64,000 bases of DNA. It comes from Glycomyces fuscus (GTDB lineage Bacteria > Actinomycetota > Actinomycetes > Streptosporangiales > Streptosporangiaceae). Where the stretch lies: positions 96,120-160,119 of the forward strand of contig NYMS01000016.1 in assembly GCA_002529455.1 (NCBI GenBank), given 5' to 3'. The notes beneath the pieces were generated by a model, which searched no databases, had not been told where the DNA came from, and worked only from the letters and a program-made list of their open reading frames with translations. The first letter of the stretch is position 1, and every line of letters begins with the position of its first letter. The position numbers and the translations under genes were made by a program. Below are positions 28,595-41,734 of the stretch, in pieces.

Positions 28595-30088
28595 TCAGAC
28601 CCGGTCGGACTCGGCCGCCGACTCCCTCTCCCGGGGCTCCCAGCACTCCACTCCGCGCAGGCCGGGCAGCCGGTCCCGCGTGAACACGGGGTCGATGCCC
28701 TGGCGCCGCTGGTCGTTGTAGTCCTTGAGCACCCGTGCCGCGATCGCGGCCAGCGGCGTGATGGCCACGAGGTTGATCAGCGCCATCATGCCCATGGTCG
28801 TGTCCGCCAGCGTCCAGACCAGGTCGATCGAGCCCAGCGAGCCGAGGAAGCTGGCCACGAGGAAGACGACCTTGTAGCCGAACATGACGCGCCGGTCGGC
28901 GGTCAGGTACTCCAGGTTCGACTCGCCGTAGTAGTAGTTGCCCAGCACCGACGTGAACGCGACCAGGAGGATGATCAGCGTCATGAGGTGCAGCGCCCAG
29001 GGGCCCAGCGCCTCGGTGACGGCGATCTGGGTGAGGTCGCCCTCCAGCTCCCGCACCGTGCCGCTCTCGTAGCCGATGAGGATGATGAAGGCCGTGAAGG
29101 AGCAGACCACGAGGGTGTCGAAGTAGACGCCGAGGGTCTGCACCAGGCCCTGCTTGGCGGGGTGGGTGACCGCGGCGCTGGCCGCGGCGTTGGGGGCCGA
29201 GCCGAGTCCCGCCTCGTTGGAGAACATGCCCCGGCGCACGCCCTGGATGATCACGGTGCCCAGGCCGGCGGCGGCGAACTCGCGGATACCGAAGGCGTGC
29301 TCGAAGATGAGCGCGAACATGCCGGGGATCTGCTCGAAGTTCATCCCCACGATGATGACGCCCATGATCAGGTAGATCAGCGCGAAGGCCGGGATCAGGG
29401 CCTGGGCGGTCTGCGCGATCCTGCGGACGCCGCCGAAGATCACCAGCGCGGTGACCGCCACGAGCAGGAGCCCGACCGCGGCCGACAGGCCGAGGCCCGT
29501 GCCCACGTTCATGTTCTCGGCGGAGTTGGTGACGGCGCCGGCGATGGTGTTGCTCTGCACGGCGTTGAAGACCATGGGGAAGGTCAGGATGAGGACGATC
29601 GCGAAGAGCACGCCCATCCAGCGCTGCCCCAGGCCCTTCTCCATGTAGTAGGCCGGGCCGCCCCGGTAGCCGGTGGAGTCCCGGACCTTGTAGAGCTGGG
29701 CCAGGGTGGACTCGACGAAGCTGGCCGCCGCGACCAGGAGCGCCATCACCCACATCCAGAAGACGGCGCCCGGCCCGCCCAGGGAGATGGCGACGGCCAC
29801 GCCGACGATGTTGCCCGTGCCGATGCGCGCGGCGGCCGAGATCATGAACGCCTGGAGCGAGGAGACGGCCCTGCCTCCGTCGGGGGCGATCTCGGGCTTG
29901 CTGCGCAGCACCCGGAACGTCTCCGGGAGCATGCGGATCTGGACGGCCCCCGTCCTGATCGTGAGGTAGAGGCTCACCGCCACCAGCAGCGGGATCAGGA
30001 TCCAGGACCAGAAGAAGTCGTTGTTGAACGCGGCTATCGCGTCGGTCAGGCGCGCGTCCAGGGTGGGCGCTTGGTCAGCAGGCAACAC
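28595..30088 (-). CDS. alanine/glycine:cation symporter family protein (AGCS)
   Basis: 497 aa, about 11 membrane helices. AGCS signatures are GTGNIVGVAVAISLGGPGAVFWMW, cut here as GTGNIVGVA and GGPGAVFWMW, with GGPAYYMEKGLG and FSNEAGLGSAPNAAA. It imports alanine or glycine with sodium. The start is GTG at 30088, with AAGGAG nine bases upstream. It is a single gene with a notable inverted repeat in its upstream region. Confidence 0.95.
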   Translation of the reverse strand: MLPADQAPTLDARLTDAIAAFNNDFFWSWILIPLLVAVSLYLTIRTGAVQIRMLPETFRVLRSKPEIAPDGGRAVSSLQAFMISAAARIGTGNIVGVAVAISLGGPGAVFWMWVMALLVAAASFVESTLAQLYKVRDSTGYRGGPAYYMEKGLGQRWMGVLFAIVLILTFPMVFNAVQSNTIAGAVTNSAENMNVGTGLGLSAAVGLLLVAVTALVIFGGVRRIAQTAQALIPAFALIYLIMGVIIVGMNFEQIPGMFALIFEHAFGIREFAAAGLGTVIIQGVRRGMFSNEAGLGSAPNAAASAAVTHPAKQGLVQTLGVYFDTLVVCSFTAFIILIGYESGTVRELEGDLTQIAVTEALGPWALHLMTLIILLVAFTSVLGNYYYGESNLEYLTADRRVMFGYKVVFLVASFLGSLGSIDLVWTLADTTMGMMALINLVAITPLAAIAARVLKDYNDQRRQGIDPVFTRDRLPGLRGVECWEPRERESAAESDRV

Positions 30089-30151
30089 GGGGTGGGGCTC
30101 CTTCGCTCCTCAAGAGGACAACCGCCCACACATACCCCTGAAGTGCGAGGA

Positions 30152-30187
30152 ATCACCATCCGGGTCATGCTGTGGTCGGATGGTGAT
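30152..30187. promoter_or_regulatory. 11-bp inverted repeat upstream of alanine symporter
   Basis: ATCACCATCCG and CGGATGGTGAT separated by 14 bp. The pair lies between the symporter start (30088) and the end of the small acetyltransferase (30240). It could be the operator of the symporter or a terminator of the upstream gene; the A+T content and long spacer favour an operator. Confidence 0.45.
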
Positions 30188-30239
30188 ATTCCCGTTATGA
30201 CACCTCATCCCGCGGGTCCGCCCCGGCGGGCCCGGCGGG

Positions 30240-30527
30240 TCAGCCCTCGTGGACCAGGTCCGCGTAGGACGGGTTCTTCTTGAGGTAGGCCTGCGCGAAC
30301 GGGCAGATCGGCACGATCTTGAGTCCCCGCGCGCGGATGTGGTCCAGGGAGTCGCGCATGAGGCGGCTCGCCACCCCCTTGCCCTCGAAGGCGGGATCGA
30401 TCTCCACGTGCGGCAGGGCGTACACGCCCCTGTCGATCAGGTGGTAGGCGGAGAATCCCACCACCGCCCCGTCGGCGCTCACCTCGTAGCGCGAGCGTTC
30501 CGGGACGTCGACGACCGTCAGGTCCAT
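30240..30527 (-). CDS. small GNAT-like N-acetyltransferase (YjdJ/Gcn5-type)
   Basis: 95 aa, the size of the minimal single-domain acetyltransferases. PHVEIDPAFEGKGVASRLM carries the acetyl-CoA pyrophosphate loop, and the C-terminal VPICPFAQAYLKKNPSYADL is characteristic of this family. The ATG at 30527 has GGGGAG upstream. Substrate unknown. Confidence 0.9.
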   Translation of the reverse strand: MDLTVVDVPERSRYEVSADGAVVGFSAYHLIDRGVYALPHVEIDPAFEGKGVASRLMRDSLDHIRARGLKIVPICPFAQAYLKKNPSYADLVHEG

Positions 30528-30654
30528 GGCACTGTCTCCCCACTCCCCGTGTTCGCGCACGCGGTGTGCGCGGGCCAATGACCACGTTCCCACACATAAC
30601 CGTCGCGTACACCCCGGTCGTGCGGTCACCGTCCGTAGCCCGGGGAGGGCCGCA

Positions 30655-30680
30655 GGCCGCCCGGGCGGTGCCGGGCGGCC
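30655..30680 (-). terminator. hairpin terminator of the nar operon
   Basis: Ten-bp perfect arms (GGCCGCCCGG and CCGGGCGGCC) with a 6-nt loop, just beyond the narI stop. Confidence 0.8.
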
Positions 30681-30683
30681 GGA

Positions 30684-31436
30684 TCACCAGCCCCGGCGGG
30701 CGGGCCGCTCCGCCTGTCCTGCGGCGGTCGGGTACTCGTCCCGCGTGCGGTAGACGACGTAGGGGCGGAACAGGTAGCCGACCGGCGCGCTGAACGCGTG
30801 CACCAGGCGGGTGAAGGGGAGCAGGGCGAACAGCCCCAGCCCGACGAGGGCGTGCAGCTTGTACGGGGCCTCGGCGCCGGACATCGCCGCGATGTCGGGC
30901 TGGAGCACCCAGATGGAGCGGAACCACGGCGACACCGTCCGCCGGTAGTCCTGGGTGTGCCCGCCCGCCACCTCCACCCCGGCGAAGTAGGCGGTCATGC
31001 CCAGCCCGGTGACGATGGCCAGGACCAGCACCAGGTACATGAGCTTGTCGTTGCGCGTGGTGGCGCTGAACACGGGGCCCGTCGTGCGGCGGCGCCAGAT
31101 CAGCAGGCAGATCCCGCCGAGCGTGCACACCCCCGCCACGAGCCCGAGCGACAGGGCGGTGACGTGGTAGGCGGTGTCGGACACCCCGAGCGCCCGGGTC
31201 CAGCCCTCGGGTACGAGCAGCCCGACCGCGTGGCCCGCGATCACGAGGAGCAGGCCGAAGTGGAACAGCGGGCTGCCGATCCGCAGCAGTCTGGACTCGT
31301 ACAGCTCCGACGAGCGGGTGGTCCAGCCGAACCGGTCGTACCGGTACCGCCAGACGAGGCCGCCCACCACGAGCACGAGGACCGCGTAGGGCAGGACGCC
31401 CCACAGCAGCAGGTCGAGCGCGCCGGGGCCGTTCAC
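30684..31436 (-). CDS. narI: respiratory nitrate reductase gamma subunit (cytochrome b)
   Basis: 250 aa with five membrane helices. Histidine heme ligands are seen in FHFGLLLVIAGHAVGLL and in KLHALVGLGLFALLPFTRLVHAF. It takes electrons from menaquinol and passes them to NarH. The GTG start overlaps the narJ stop (GTGA), so it is translationally coupled. It is the last gene of narGHJI. Confidence 0.96.
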   Translation of the reverse strand: MNGPGALDLLLWGVLPYAVLVLVVGGLVWRYRYDRFGWTTRSSELYESRLLRIGSPLFHFGLLLVIAGHAVGLLVPEGWTRALGVSDTAYHVTALSLGLVAGVCTLGGICLLIWRRRTTGPVFSATTRNDKLMYLVLVLAIVTGLGMTAYFAGVEVAGGHTQDYRRTVSPWFRSIWVLQPDIAAMSGAEAPYKLHALVGLGLFALLPFTRLVHAFSAPVGYLFRPYVVYRTRDEYPTAAGQAERPARRGW

Positions 31437-32167
31437 CGCTCCTCCCCGCCGCTCCCGGGTACCTCGTTGCGCGGCGGCGGTACCCGCCCCCCGTACGGCT
31501 CCAGGCCCACGTCCTCGGCGGGCGGTCCCTGGGCCGCGAGCCTGCGCACGAGTTCCAGGTCCCCGCGCTCCTGGGCGGGCAGGGTCATGCGGACCGCGTC
31601 CACGATCCGCGCGTACGGGGTGCCGTGCTCGTGCAGGGCCCGGGCCATCAGTTCCAGGCCCGGCCGGAAGCGCAGCAGCAGGGCCTCGCCCGCGCGCGCG
31701 TCGCCCCGGGCCGCGAACTCCAGGACCACCGCCAGGTGGTCGGGCAGTTCGCGGTCCTCCACCCGCCAGCCGGACTCGGCGTAGACGCGCTTGATCTCGG
31801 CGAGGGCGTGCCCCCTGCGGCGGGTGTCGCCGTCGGTGTAGTAGGTCATGTACAGGGTCCTGCGCCTGCGCAGGTCGAACACGTCCACGTAGTGCTCGCA
31901 CAGTTCCAGCTCCGAGGTGGTGGAGGCGTGGTCGCAGAACTCCTGGAGCGCCGCGCGCACCCCTCCCCTCGGCAGCTCGGCGACCGCGCGGGCCACCAGC
32001 GGCAGGCGTTCGAAGAAGGCCTGGTCGGGATAGCCGAGCAGGACCGAGGCCGCCTGGTGGGTGACCGCCACCCGGTGCGCCCGGCGGATGGCGCGCGCCG
32101 CGCCCAGCCACCCCGTGCCGCTCCGTACCGTCCCGCCCGCTCCGTCGGCGTCAGCGGTGGTGCTCAT
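31433..32167 (-). CDS. narJ: nitrate reductase molybdenum cofactor assembly chaperone
   Basis: 244 aa, all-helical TorD/NarJ family. Conserved features are LLGYPDQAFFERLP and LCEHYVDVFDLRRRRTLYMTYYTDGDTRRRG. It binds NarG to guide Mo-cofactor insertion and membrane attachment. Pro/Gly-rich tails at both ends are extra to the family. The start overlaps the narH stop (ATGA). Confidence 0.95.
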   Translation of the reverse strand: MSTTADADGAGGTVRSGTGWLGAARAIRRAHRVAVTHQAASVLLGYPDQAFFERLPLVARAVAELPRGGVRAALQEFCDHASTTSELELCEHYVDVFDLRRRRTLYMTYYTDGDTRRRGHALAEIKRVYAESGWRVEDRELPDHLAVVLEFAARGDARAGEALLLRFRPGLELMARALHEHGTPYARIVDAVRMTLPAQERGDLELVRRLAAQGPPAEDVGLEPYGGRVPPPRNEVPGSGGEER

Positions 32168-33923
32168 CCTCTCCCCCTCTTCCGCGGCGCGGCGTCGCCG
32201 CCACCGCCGTCGTCGTCGCCACCCCGTCGGGGTGGGAAGAGCCCTGCGGGGCGGCCGTTGCCGTCCCAGTTGAGAAGGTTGACCCGGCCGCTCGTGTCCG
32301 CATGGGCGTCGCTGGTCTGGCGGGTGCGCAGGGCGTGGAAGTTCTCCACGGTCGCCGCCTCGGGCCGCCCGGAGGCCTCGCCGAAGGGCACGCCCCCGCC
32401 CATGCCGCCCATCCCCGGCCCGCCCTCGAAGTCGAGGCTGCACCCGACCTCGTCGATGACCCCGCGGTCGGCCTCGTCCACCCCGTAGGCGGTGGGGATG
32501 ACGTAGCGCTCGTCGTACTTGGCCAGGGCCAGGAGCCGGTACATGTCCTCGATCTCGGTGCCCGTCATCCCGACGGCGGCGGCGATGGACTCGTCGCGCT
32601 CCCGGCCCAGGTTGATCCGGCGCATGTGGGAGCGCATGGCGGCGAGCCGCCGCAGGACCAGGTCCACGGGGCCGGTGTCGCCCGCGGTGAACAGCTCGGC
32701 CAGGTACTCGACGGGGATGCGCAGGGTGTCGATGGCGGCGAAGAGGTTGTCGGCGTCCTCGCCGTCGTGCCCGGTGGAGGAGAGCGTGTCCACCACCGGG
32801 GACAGCGGCGGGATGTACCAGACCATCGGCATCGTGCGGTACTCCGGGTGCAGCGGCAGCGCCACGCGGAAGCGCTTGGCGAGCGCGTAGACCGGGGAGC
32901 GGGCGGCAGAGTCCACCCAGCGGTCGGGGATGCCGTCGCGGCGGGCCGCGGCGCGCACGGCGGGGTCGGAGGGGTCGAGGAACACGTCGAGCTGGGCGCG
33001 GTACAGGTCCCTCTCGTCCTCCACCGACGCCGCCTCGCGGACCCGGTCGGCGTCGTAGAGGACGACGCCCAGGTAGCGCAGCCGACCCACGCACGTCTCG
33101 GAGCAGACGGTGGGCATGCCCACCTCCACCCGCGGGTAGCAGAGCGTGCACTTCTCGGCCTTGCCCGTCTTGTGGTTGAAGTAGACCTTCTTGTACGGAC
33201 AGCCGGTGACGCACATGCGCCAGCCCCGGCAGCGGTCCTGGTCGACCAGGACGATGCCGTCCTCGACCCGCTTGTACAGGGCGCCGCTGGGGCAGGTGGC
33301 CACGCACGACGGGTTGAGGCAGTGCTCGCAGATGCGCGGCAGGTAGAACATGAAGGTCTCCTCGAAGGAGAACCGCACCCTGTCGCCGAGCCTGCGCACG
33401 ACCGGGTCCTGCCGGGTCAGCTCGGGCCCGCCGCCGAGGTCGTCGTCCCAGTTGGCGCTCCAGCCGACCTTCATGGGCTCGCCGGTGAGCGCCGACCGGG
33501 GCTCGGCCACCGGGAAGTCGTCCCCCAGCGGCGCGTTGGTCAGCGTCTCGTAGTCGTAGGTCCAGGGCTCGTAGTAGTCCTGGAGGGAGGGCATCACCGG
33601 GTTGGCGAAGATGGTCGACAGCCGCTTGAGCCGCCCGCCCGCGCGGGGCCTGAGGCGCCCTCCGGAGTCGAGGACCCAGCCGCCCTTCCAGCGCTCCTGG
33701 TCCTGGTAGGTGCGCGGGTACCCCTGCCCTGGCCGCGTCTCGACGTTGTTGAACCACACGTACTCGACGCCGCTGCGGTTGGTCCAGGCCTGCTTGCAGG
33801 TGACCGAGCACGTGTGGCAGCCGATGCACTTGTCCAGGTTCATCACCATGGCGACCTGCGCCATGACCCTGCCGACCGGCCTCCCGCCGCCGGTCCCGCC
33901 CCCGCTGCCGTGGGCATGCGCCA

Positions 33924-33924
<1 letters not shown>
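32164..33924 (-). CDS. narH: respiratory nitrate reductase beta subunit (iron-sulfur)
   Basis: 586 aa. Four cysteine clusters are visible: CIGCHTCSVTCKQAW, CEHCLNPSCVATCP, CRGWRMCVTGCP (Trp in one position, giving the 3Fe-4S centre) and CTLCYPRVEVGMPTVCSETC. It transfers electrons from NarI to NarG. The C-terminus carries a Gly/Met- and Asp/Gly-rich tail beyond the usual end. Its ATG overlaps the narG stop (TGATG). Confidence 0.97.
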
Positions 33925-37601
<3,677 letters not shown>

Positions 37602-37763
37602 ACGGACAACACCCCATTTACCATTCCTTGGCCCCCAGCGGGGACACCGGGCCAGAACCCAATGCATTCCGCCAACAAATATGCCTTCTCCGGCGTGAAA
37701 AAGGCGCATCCCACACCGGATCGGGTGACAATCGCCTGGGACGGCAGAGGAAGGGATCCGCGG
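37602..37763. promoter_or_regulatory. divergent narG/narK control region
   Basis: 162 bp between two divergent starts, more A+T rich than the flanks, and the only place for both promoters. AATGCATT and a GCCTT/AAGGC inverted repeat are present. I cannot match a named regulator site. Confidence 0.5.
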
Positions 37764-38960
37764 ATGCGTACCGAATCGGGGAAGAGGGCGGCGCGCCGGG
37801 GCACGGCGGGCGGCAACCTCGCGTTGGCCACGGCGGCGTTCACACTGACCTTCTGGGCGTGGAACCTCATCGGGCCCCTGTCGCGCACCTACACCGACGC
37901 GCTGGGGCTGACGCCCACGCAGACCTCGCTCCTGGTGGCCTTCCCGGTGCTGGTGGGCGCGCTGGGGCGCATCCCCGTGGGCGCGCTGACCGACCGCTAC
38001 GGCGGACGGCTGATGTTCACGGCCCTGTGCTTCGTGAGCATCGTGCCGACGTTCCTGGTGGGGGTCTCGGGGGACTCGTACGGACTGCTGCTGCTGTGGG
38101 GCTTCGTCCTCGGCGTCGCCGGCACGTCGTTCGCGGTCGGCATCCCGTTCGTGAGCGCCTGGTACGGGGCGGACCGGCGCGGGTTCGCGACGGGTGTGTT
38201 CGGCGCGGGGATGGGCGGCACCGCCCTGTCGTCCTTCCTCACCCCCTGGCTGGTGGACTCGGTGGGCCTGTTCACCACCCACCTGCTGCTGTGCGTCGCG
38301 CTGGCGGCCATGGGCGTGGTGATGTGGCTGTTCAGCCGGGACTCGCCCCGGTGGCAGCCGCACACGGAGCCCGCGCTGCCGCGCATGGTGGAGGCGGTGC
38401 GGCTGCGGGCGACCTGGCAGGCGTCGCTGCTGTACGCGGTCGCCTTCGGCGGCTTCGTGGCCTTCTCTACCTACCTGCCGACGCTGCTGACGCTGGCCTA
38501 CGACTACACGCAGACCGACGCGGGGCTGCGCACCGCCGGGTTCGCGATCGCCGCCGTGGCCGCCCGGCCGGTCGGCGGCGTCCTGTCGGACCGGATCGGC
38601 CCGGTGCGGGTCTGCCTGGCCTCGTTCCTCGGCACCTGCGCGTTCGCGGTCGTGCTGGCCCTGCACCCGCCCGCGGAGTTCCCGGCCGGTGCGGCGTTCG
38701 TGCTGATCGCGCTGTCCCTGGGGCTGGGCGCCGGGGCCGTGTTCGCGCTGGTCGCCAAGCTGGTCGAGCCGTCGAGGGTCGGCACGGTCACGGGCCTGGT
38801 GGGCGCGGCGGGAGGGCTGGGCGGCTACTTCCCCCCGCTGCTCATGGGCGCGGTGTACCAGGCGACGGGCGCCTACACGCTGGGCTTCGTGCTGCTGGCG
38901 GCGGTCGCCCTGGCGGTGGCCCTGTACACCTGGCGGGCCTTCGGCCACGTACGGGGGTGA
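37764..38960 (+). CDS. narK: nitrate/nitrite MFS transporter
   Basis: 398 aa, 12 predicted helices. The nitrate signature GxxGxxGG-type loops are seen as GVFGAGMGGTALSSF and VTGLVGAAGGLGGYFPP, the latter in helix 11. It imports nitrate or exchanges it for nitrite to feed NarG. The ATG at 37764 has AGAGGAAGGG upstream. It is divergent from narG and probably coregulated with it by oxygen or nitrate. Confidence 0.95.
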   Translation: MRTESGKRAARRGTAGGNLALATAAFTLTFWAWNLIGPLSRTYTDALGLTPTQTSLLVAFPVLVGALGRIPVGALTDRYGGRLMFTALCFVSIVPTFLVGVSGDSYGLLLLWGFVLGVAGTSFAVGIPFVSAWYGADRRGFATGVFGAGMGGTALSSFLTPWLVDSVGLFTTHLLLCVALAAMGVVMWLFSRDSPRWQPHTEPALPRMVEAVRLRATWQASLLYAVAFGGFVAFSTYLPTLLTLAYDYTQTDAGLRTAGFAIAAVAARPVGGVLSDRIGPVRVCLASFLGTCAFAVVLALHPPAEFPAGAAFVLIALSLGLGAGAVFALVAKLVEPSRVGTVTGLVGAAGGLGGYFPPLLMGAVYQATGAYTLGFVLLAAVALAVALYTWRAFGHVRG

Positions 38961-39294
38961 GCGCCGCCGGCGGCACCGGTCGCCGGTGCGGCCGTCCCGT
39001 GCCGCACGTGGCAGCGGCGCGCGGGGACCGCGCGCGGGAGGCGGGTCGGCGCCGGACGGCCGTCCACAGCCTGTGGACAGGGAGCCGCGGCCGGAAACCG
39101 TACGCCGACGGGGCGCCGGGGTCGCTGCGGGGGCCGGGGCGCGTCACAGGTCCGTGCGGGGAGGGGGCCCTACGCCGGACGGGGCACAGGAGCCCGTGAG
39201 GCGGAGGACGCCCGTGAGGCCGCGGCGCGCCCGGACGGTGGGCTCCTGCGGTGGAGCGGACCCGCGCGGTGGAGGGGACCCGTGCGGCGGGTGC
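38961..39294. other. 334-bp convergent intergenic region with hairpin at 38973-38989
   Basis: No gene. A GCACCGG-TCG-CCGGTGC hairpin lies 12 bp after narK and may terminate it. The rest is plain GC-rich sequence. Confidence 0.5.
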
Positions 39295-40026
39295 CTACGG
39301 TGCGATGTCGCGGGCACGGACCAGCGCCGCGGCCCGGTTGCCCACCTTCACCCGCTCCAGCGCGCGCACGCCCTCGGGCAGGGGGACCCGCCGGGTGCGG
39401 GCGGTCACCACCACGACGGCGTGGCCGGGCAGCACACGCCCCAGGGAGGCCAGCAGTCCCCGCATCGGCTCCTCCGCGCCGCCGGGAACGTCCCCCTCCC
39501 ACCGGGTCATCTCGCCGTAGGGCACGTCCGTCACCACCAGGTCGGCGTCCACGCTCCCCTCCAGGGAGAACACGTCGGCCACGGCCGCTTCGTGGGGCAG
39601 GTCACCGCCCTGGGCGGCCAGCCCCGCCGCCAGGTCGCGGGCGGCCTCGGCGCGCTCCACGAAGGCCACGCGGCCGAAGTCCCGGGCGGACCGGCGCAGC
39701 TCCTCCTCGCGCTCCGCGAGCCCCTCGGCCGTCAGCAGCCGCAGGTTGCGCGCGGCCAGGGCGACCGCGTCGGCGTCCACGTCGGTGGCGCGGACGCCGG
39801 TGAGGAGGTCCCGGTGCAGGAGGCCCAGCACCGTCGCCAGGTACCCGCTGCCGCAGCACGGGTCCCACAGGCGGACGGCCTCCCCTCCGGTGTGCACCAT
39901 CGCGCGCTGGAACAGCTCACTGGCCAGCCGCACCGGAAAACCCGGGAAGCCCGGCGCGGACCGCAGCACGTGCCCGCTCGCCAGGGCCGAGTGGTCGGTC
40001 CGCTCGACGGCGTACCGGTAGCCCAA
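39295..40026 (-). CDS. AviRa-like 23S rRNA guanine methyltransferase
   Basis: 243 aa. The N-terminal stretch ASGHVLRSAPGFPGFPVRLA and the SAM-binding LWDPCCGSGYLATVLG match AviRa, the avilamycin-resistance enzyme that methylates 23S rRNA G2535. The later TDVPYGEMTRWEG fits the catalytic NPPY-like position. It may give orthosomycin resistance or a housekeeping ribosomal mark. The start is TTG at 40026, because the frame is closed directly above it; the nearby GAGGGA lies close. No biosynthetic cluster is adjacent. Confidence 0.82.
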   Translation of the reverse strand: MGYRYAVERTDHSALASGHVLRSAPGFPGFPVRLASELFQRAMVHTGGEAVRLWDPCCGSGYLATVLGLLHRDLLTGVRATDVDADAVALAARNLRLLTAEGLAEREEELRRSARDFGRVAFVERAEAARDLAAGLAAQGGDLPHEAAVADVFSLEGSVDADLVVTDVPYGEMTRWEGDVPGGAEEPMRGLLASLGRVLPGHAVVVVTARTRRVPLPEGVRALERVKVGNRAAALVRARDIAP

Positions 40027-40068
40027 CGTCCCTCATGCCCTTCTGTGTCCGTGTCAGCCGCAGAACAC

Positions 40069-40103
40069 CGAAGGCCCGGTGTCTGAACGACACCGGGCCT
40101 TCG
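40069..40103 (-). terminator. strong terminator of tRNA-Asp
   Basis: Perfect 15-bp arms beginning CGAAGGCCCGGTGTC with a TGAAC loop, seven bases past the tRNA 3' end. Confidence 0.9.
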
Positions 40104-40109
40104 TTATGC

Positions 40110-40183
40110 GGTCCTGACGGGATTTGAACCCGCGGCCTCCACCTTGACAGGGTGGCGAGCACTCCTAGCTGCTCCACAGGACC
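40110..40183 (-). tRNA. tRNA-Asp (GTC), lone copy
   Basis: Cloverleaf folds over 74 nt. Acceptor GGTCCTG pairs with CAGGACC, the anticodon loop is CTGTCAA (anticodon GTC), and the T arm contains GGTTCAAAT. CCA is not encoded. It differs by one base in the D-loop region from the clustered copy at 51641. Confidence 0.97.
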
Positions 40184-40280
40184 TCGCTGCAGGAACAACT
40201 CTAGCGCGACTTCGGAGTACTTCGTACCGGTGGCCGCTTAGAGTGGCGGGGAACGCCCCAGGAGAGTGGAAGGAACCGGC

Positions 40281-40697
40281 GTGAACGAGTTCTCGGCGCC
40301 CCTGCCGTCGGGCCCGGAGAGCACCCGGGTCGACCGCTGGCTGTGGGCCGTACGCCTCACCAAGACGCGCTCGGACGCCGCCCAGGCCTGCCGCGGCGGG
40401 CACGTGCGCGTCAACGACCGCCCGGCCAAGCCCGCCACCACGGTCAGGGCCGGCGACGAGGTCCGCGTCCGGCTGCACGGGACCACGCGCACGGTCGATG
40501 TGAGCCATGTCATCGAGAAACGCGTGAGCGCGCCGATCGCCGCCCGCTGCTACGACGACAGGACGCCGACGCCCCCGCCGCAGGCGACCATTCCCGTGAT
40601 CAGGCGCGACCGGGGAGCCGGAAGGCCGACCAAGCGCGACCGCCGCCTCCTGGACAGGCTCCGCAACGACTTCCCGCCTGGCCCGCCCGCGCCGTAG
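40281..40697 (+). CDS. S4-domain RNA-binding protein (Hsp15/RqcP-like)
   Basis: 138 aa. The S4 domain spans residues 16-75 (RVDRWLWAVRLTKTRSDAAQ then GGHVRVNDRPAKPATTVRAG), followed by a basic Arg/Lys-rich tail. Proteins of this type bind 50S subunits with stalled nascent chains (Hsp15, RqcP). The start is GTG at 40281, six bases after AAGGA. A TAGAGT -10-like box is at 40239-40244. Confidence 0.9.
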   Translation: MNEFSAPLPSGPESTRVDRWLWAVRLTKTRSDAAQACRGGHVRVNDRPAKPATTVRAGDEVRVRLHGTTRTVDVSHVIEKRVSAPIAARCYDDRTPTPPPQATIPVIRRDRGAGRPTKRDRRLLDRLRNDFPPGPPAP

Positions 40698-40811
40698 CGC
40701 CGGTACGGCGGGCCGGTCGCGCCCCGGTGTCCCGGGCGCCGGCCGCGGGGCGCGCCGCGGCCGGGCCCCGCCCCCGGTGGCGGGGTCCCGCCGCCCGGCC
40801 GGTCCCTCCGG

Positions 40812-41609
40812 TCAGTCCCGTGCGGAGAGCGGGTGCCCGGCCAGGAAGTCCAACACCTCGCGCGTGGCCTTGGCCGCGTCCTCGTGCAGGTAGCCGTGGC
40901 GCATGCCGGGCAGGACCAGCAGCCGGGCGCCGGGGACGCGCTCCGCCAGGAGGGCGGCGTTGCCGACCGGGGTGAGGACGTCGTCCTCGCCGTGCACGAC
41001 CAGGGTCGGCGCCTGGATGGAGGGCAGCAGGTCCCAGCCGTCGTAGCCCGAGCTCGCGCCGAAGTGCAGGCGCTGGGCGCGCAGCGGTCCGCGCGGCAGG
41101 ATGCGGGTGACCGTGTCGGGGTGGGCGGCGGCCCACTCGGGGCCGTAGAAGAGCTCGGCGACCATGTCGCGCCCCTCGGCCGTGCCGGCCCGGCGCAGCG
41201 CGAGGGTGGCGGACCTCGGCCGCTCGACCTCGTTGCTCCCTCCCGGCGCCGTGGAGCCCAGCACGAGCGCGCCGAGGCGCCCGGGTGCCGTGGCCGCGAA
41301 GGTCTGGGCGACCTTCCCGCCCATGGAGAACCCGTAGACGTGCGTACGGGAGATGCCGAGTGCGTCCAGGACGGCGAGGGCGTCGTCCACGAACAGCCCG
41401 AAGGTGTAGGGCTCGTCCAGGGGCGCGTCGCTGCCGCCGGTCCCCCGGAAGTCCATCCGCACGACCCTGTGGTGCCGGGCCAGGTCGGTGTGCACCCCGT
41501 CCCACATCTCGTGGTCGAGGGACTGCCCGTTGAGGAGCAGGAGGGGGTCGCCCTGCCCGAGGACGTCGTACCAGATCCGGGTTCCGTCAGCTGCGGTCAC
41601 GTGGCTCAC
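40812..41609 (-). CDS. alpha/beta hydrolase
   Basis: About 265 aa. Alpha/beta fold: oxyanion region LLLNGQSLDHEMWD, nucleophile elbow YGFSMGGKVAQ, acid in VVHGEDDVLTP, and the late histidine in GMRHGYLHED. The substrate is unknown; it resembles 3-oxoadipate enol-lactonase-like hydrolases but also many unrelated ones. No clear ribosome site; GTG codons at 41600, 41609 and 41621 are all possible. Confidence 0.85.
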   Translation of the reverse strand: MSHVTAADGTRIWYDVLGQGDPLLLLNGQSLDHEMWDGVHTDLARHHRVVRMDFRGTGGSDAPLDEPYTFGLFVDDALAVLDALGISRTHVYGFSMGGKVAQTFAATAPGRLGALVLGSTAPGGSNEVERPRSATLALRRAGTAEGRDMVAELFYGPEWAAAHPDTVTRILPRGPLRAQRLHFGASSGYDGWDLLPSIQAPTLVVHGEDDVLTPVGNAALLAERVPGARLLVLPGMRHGYLHEDAAKATREVLDFLAGHPLSARD

Positions 41610-41734
41610 GGATCCGGACACTACCCGAAGAACCGCGCATACGACGTGGTCAGCGTCACCCCGCCGACCGGAGCGGCCTGGGCCGCGAGCCGCGAGGAGG
41701 CCCGGAAGGCGATGGGGCGGCCCCTCCGGCGGGC

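Noticed and set aside
30129..30140. Second CsoR-like half site near the alanine symporter
   Set aside because: Only CATACCCC is present; the other arm is missing.
37602..38948. Very long N-terminal extension of narG into the narK gene, and similar extensions of narK leftwards
   Set aside because: The extension is antisense to a well-supported gene; start codons at 37601 and 37764 give normal-length proteins.
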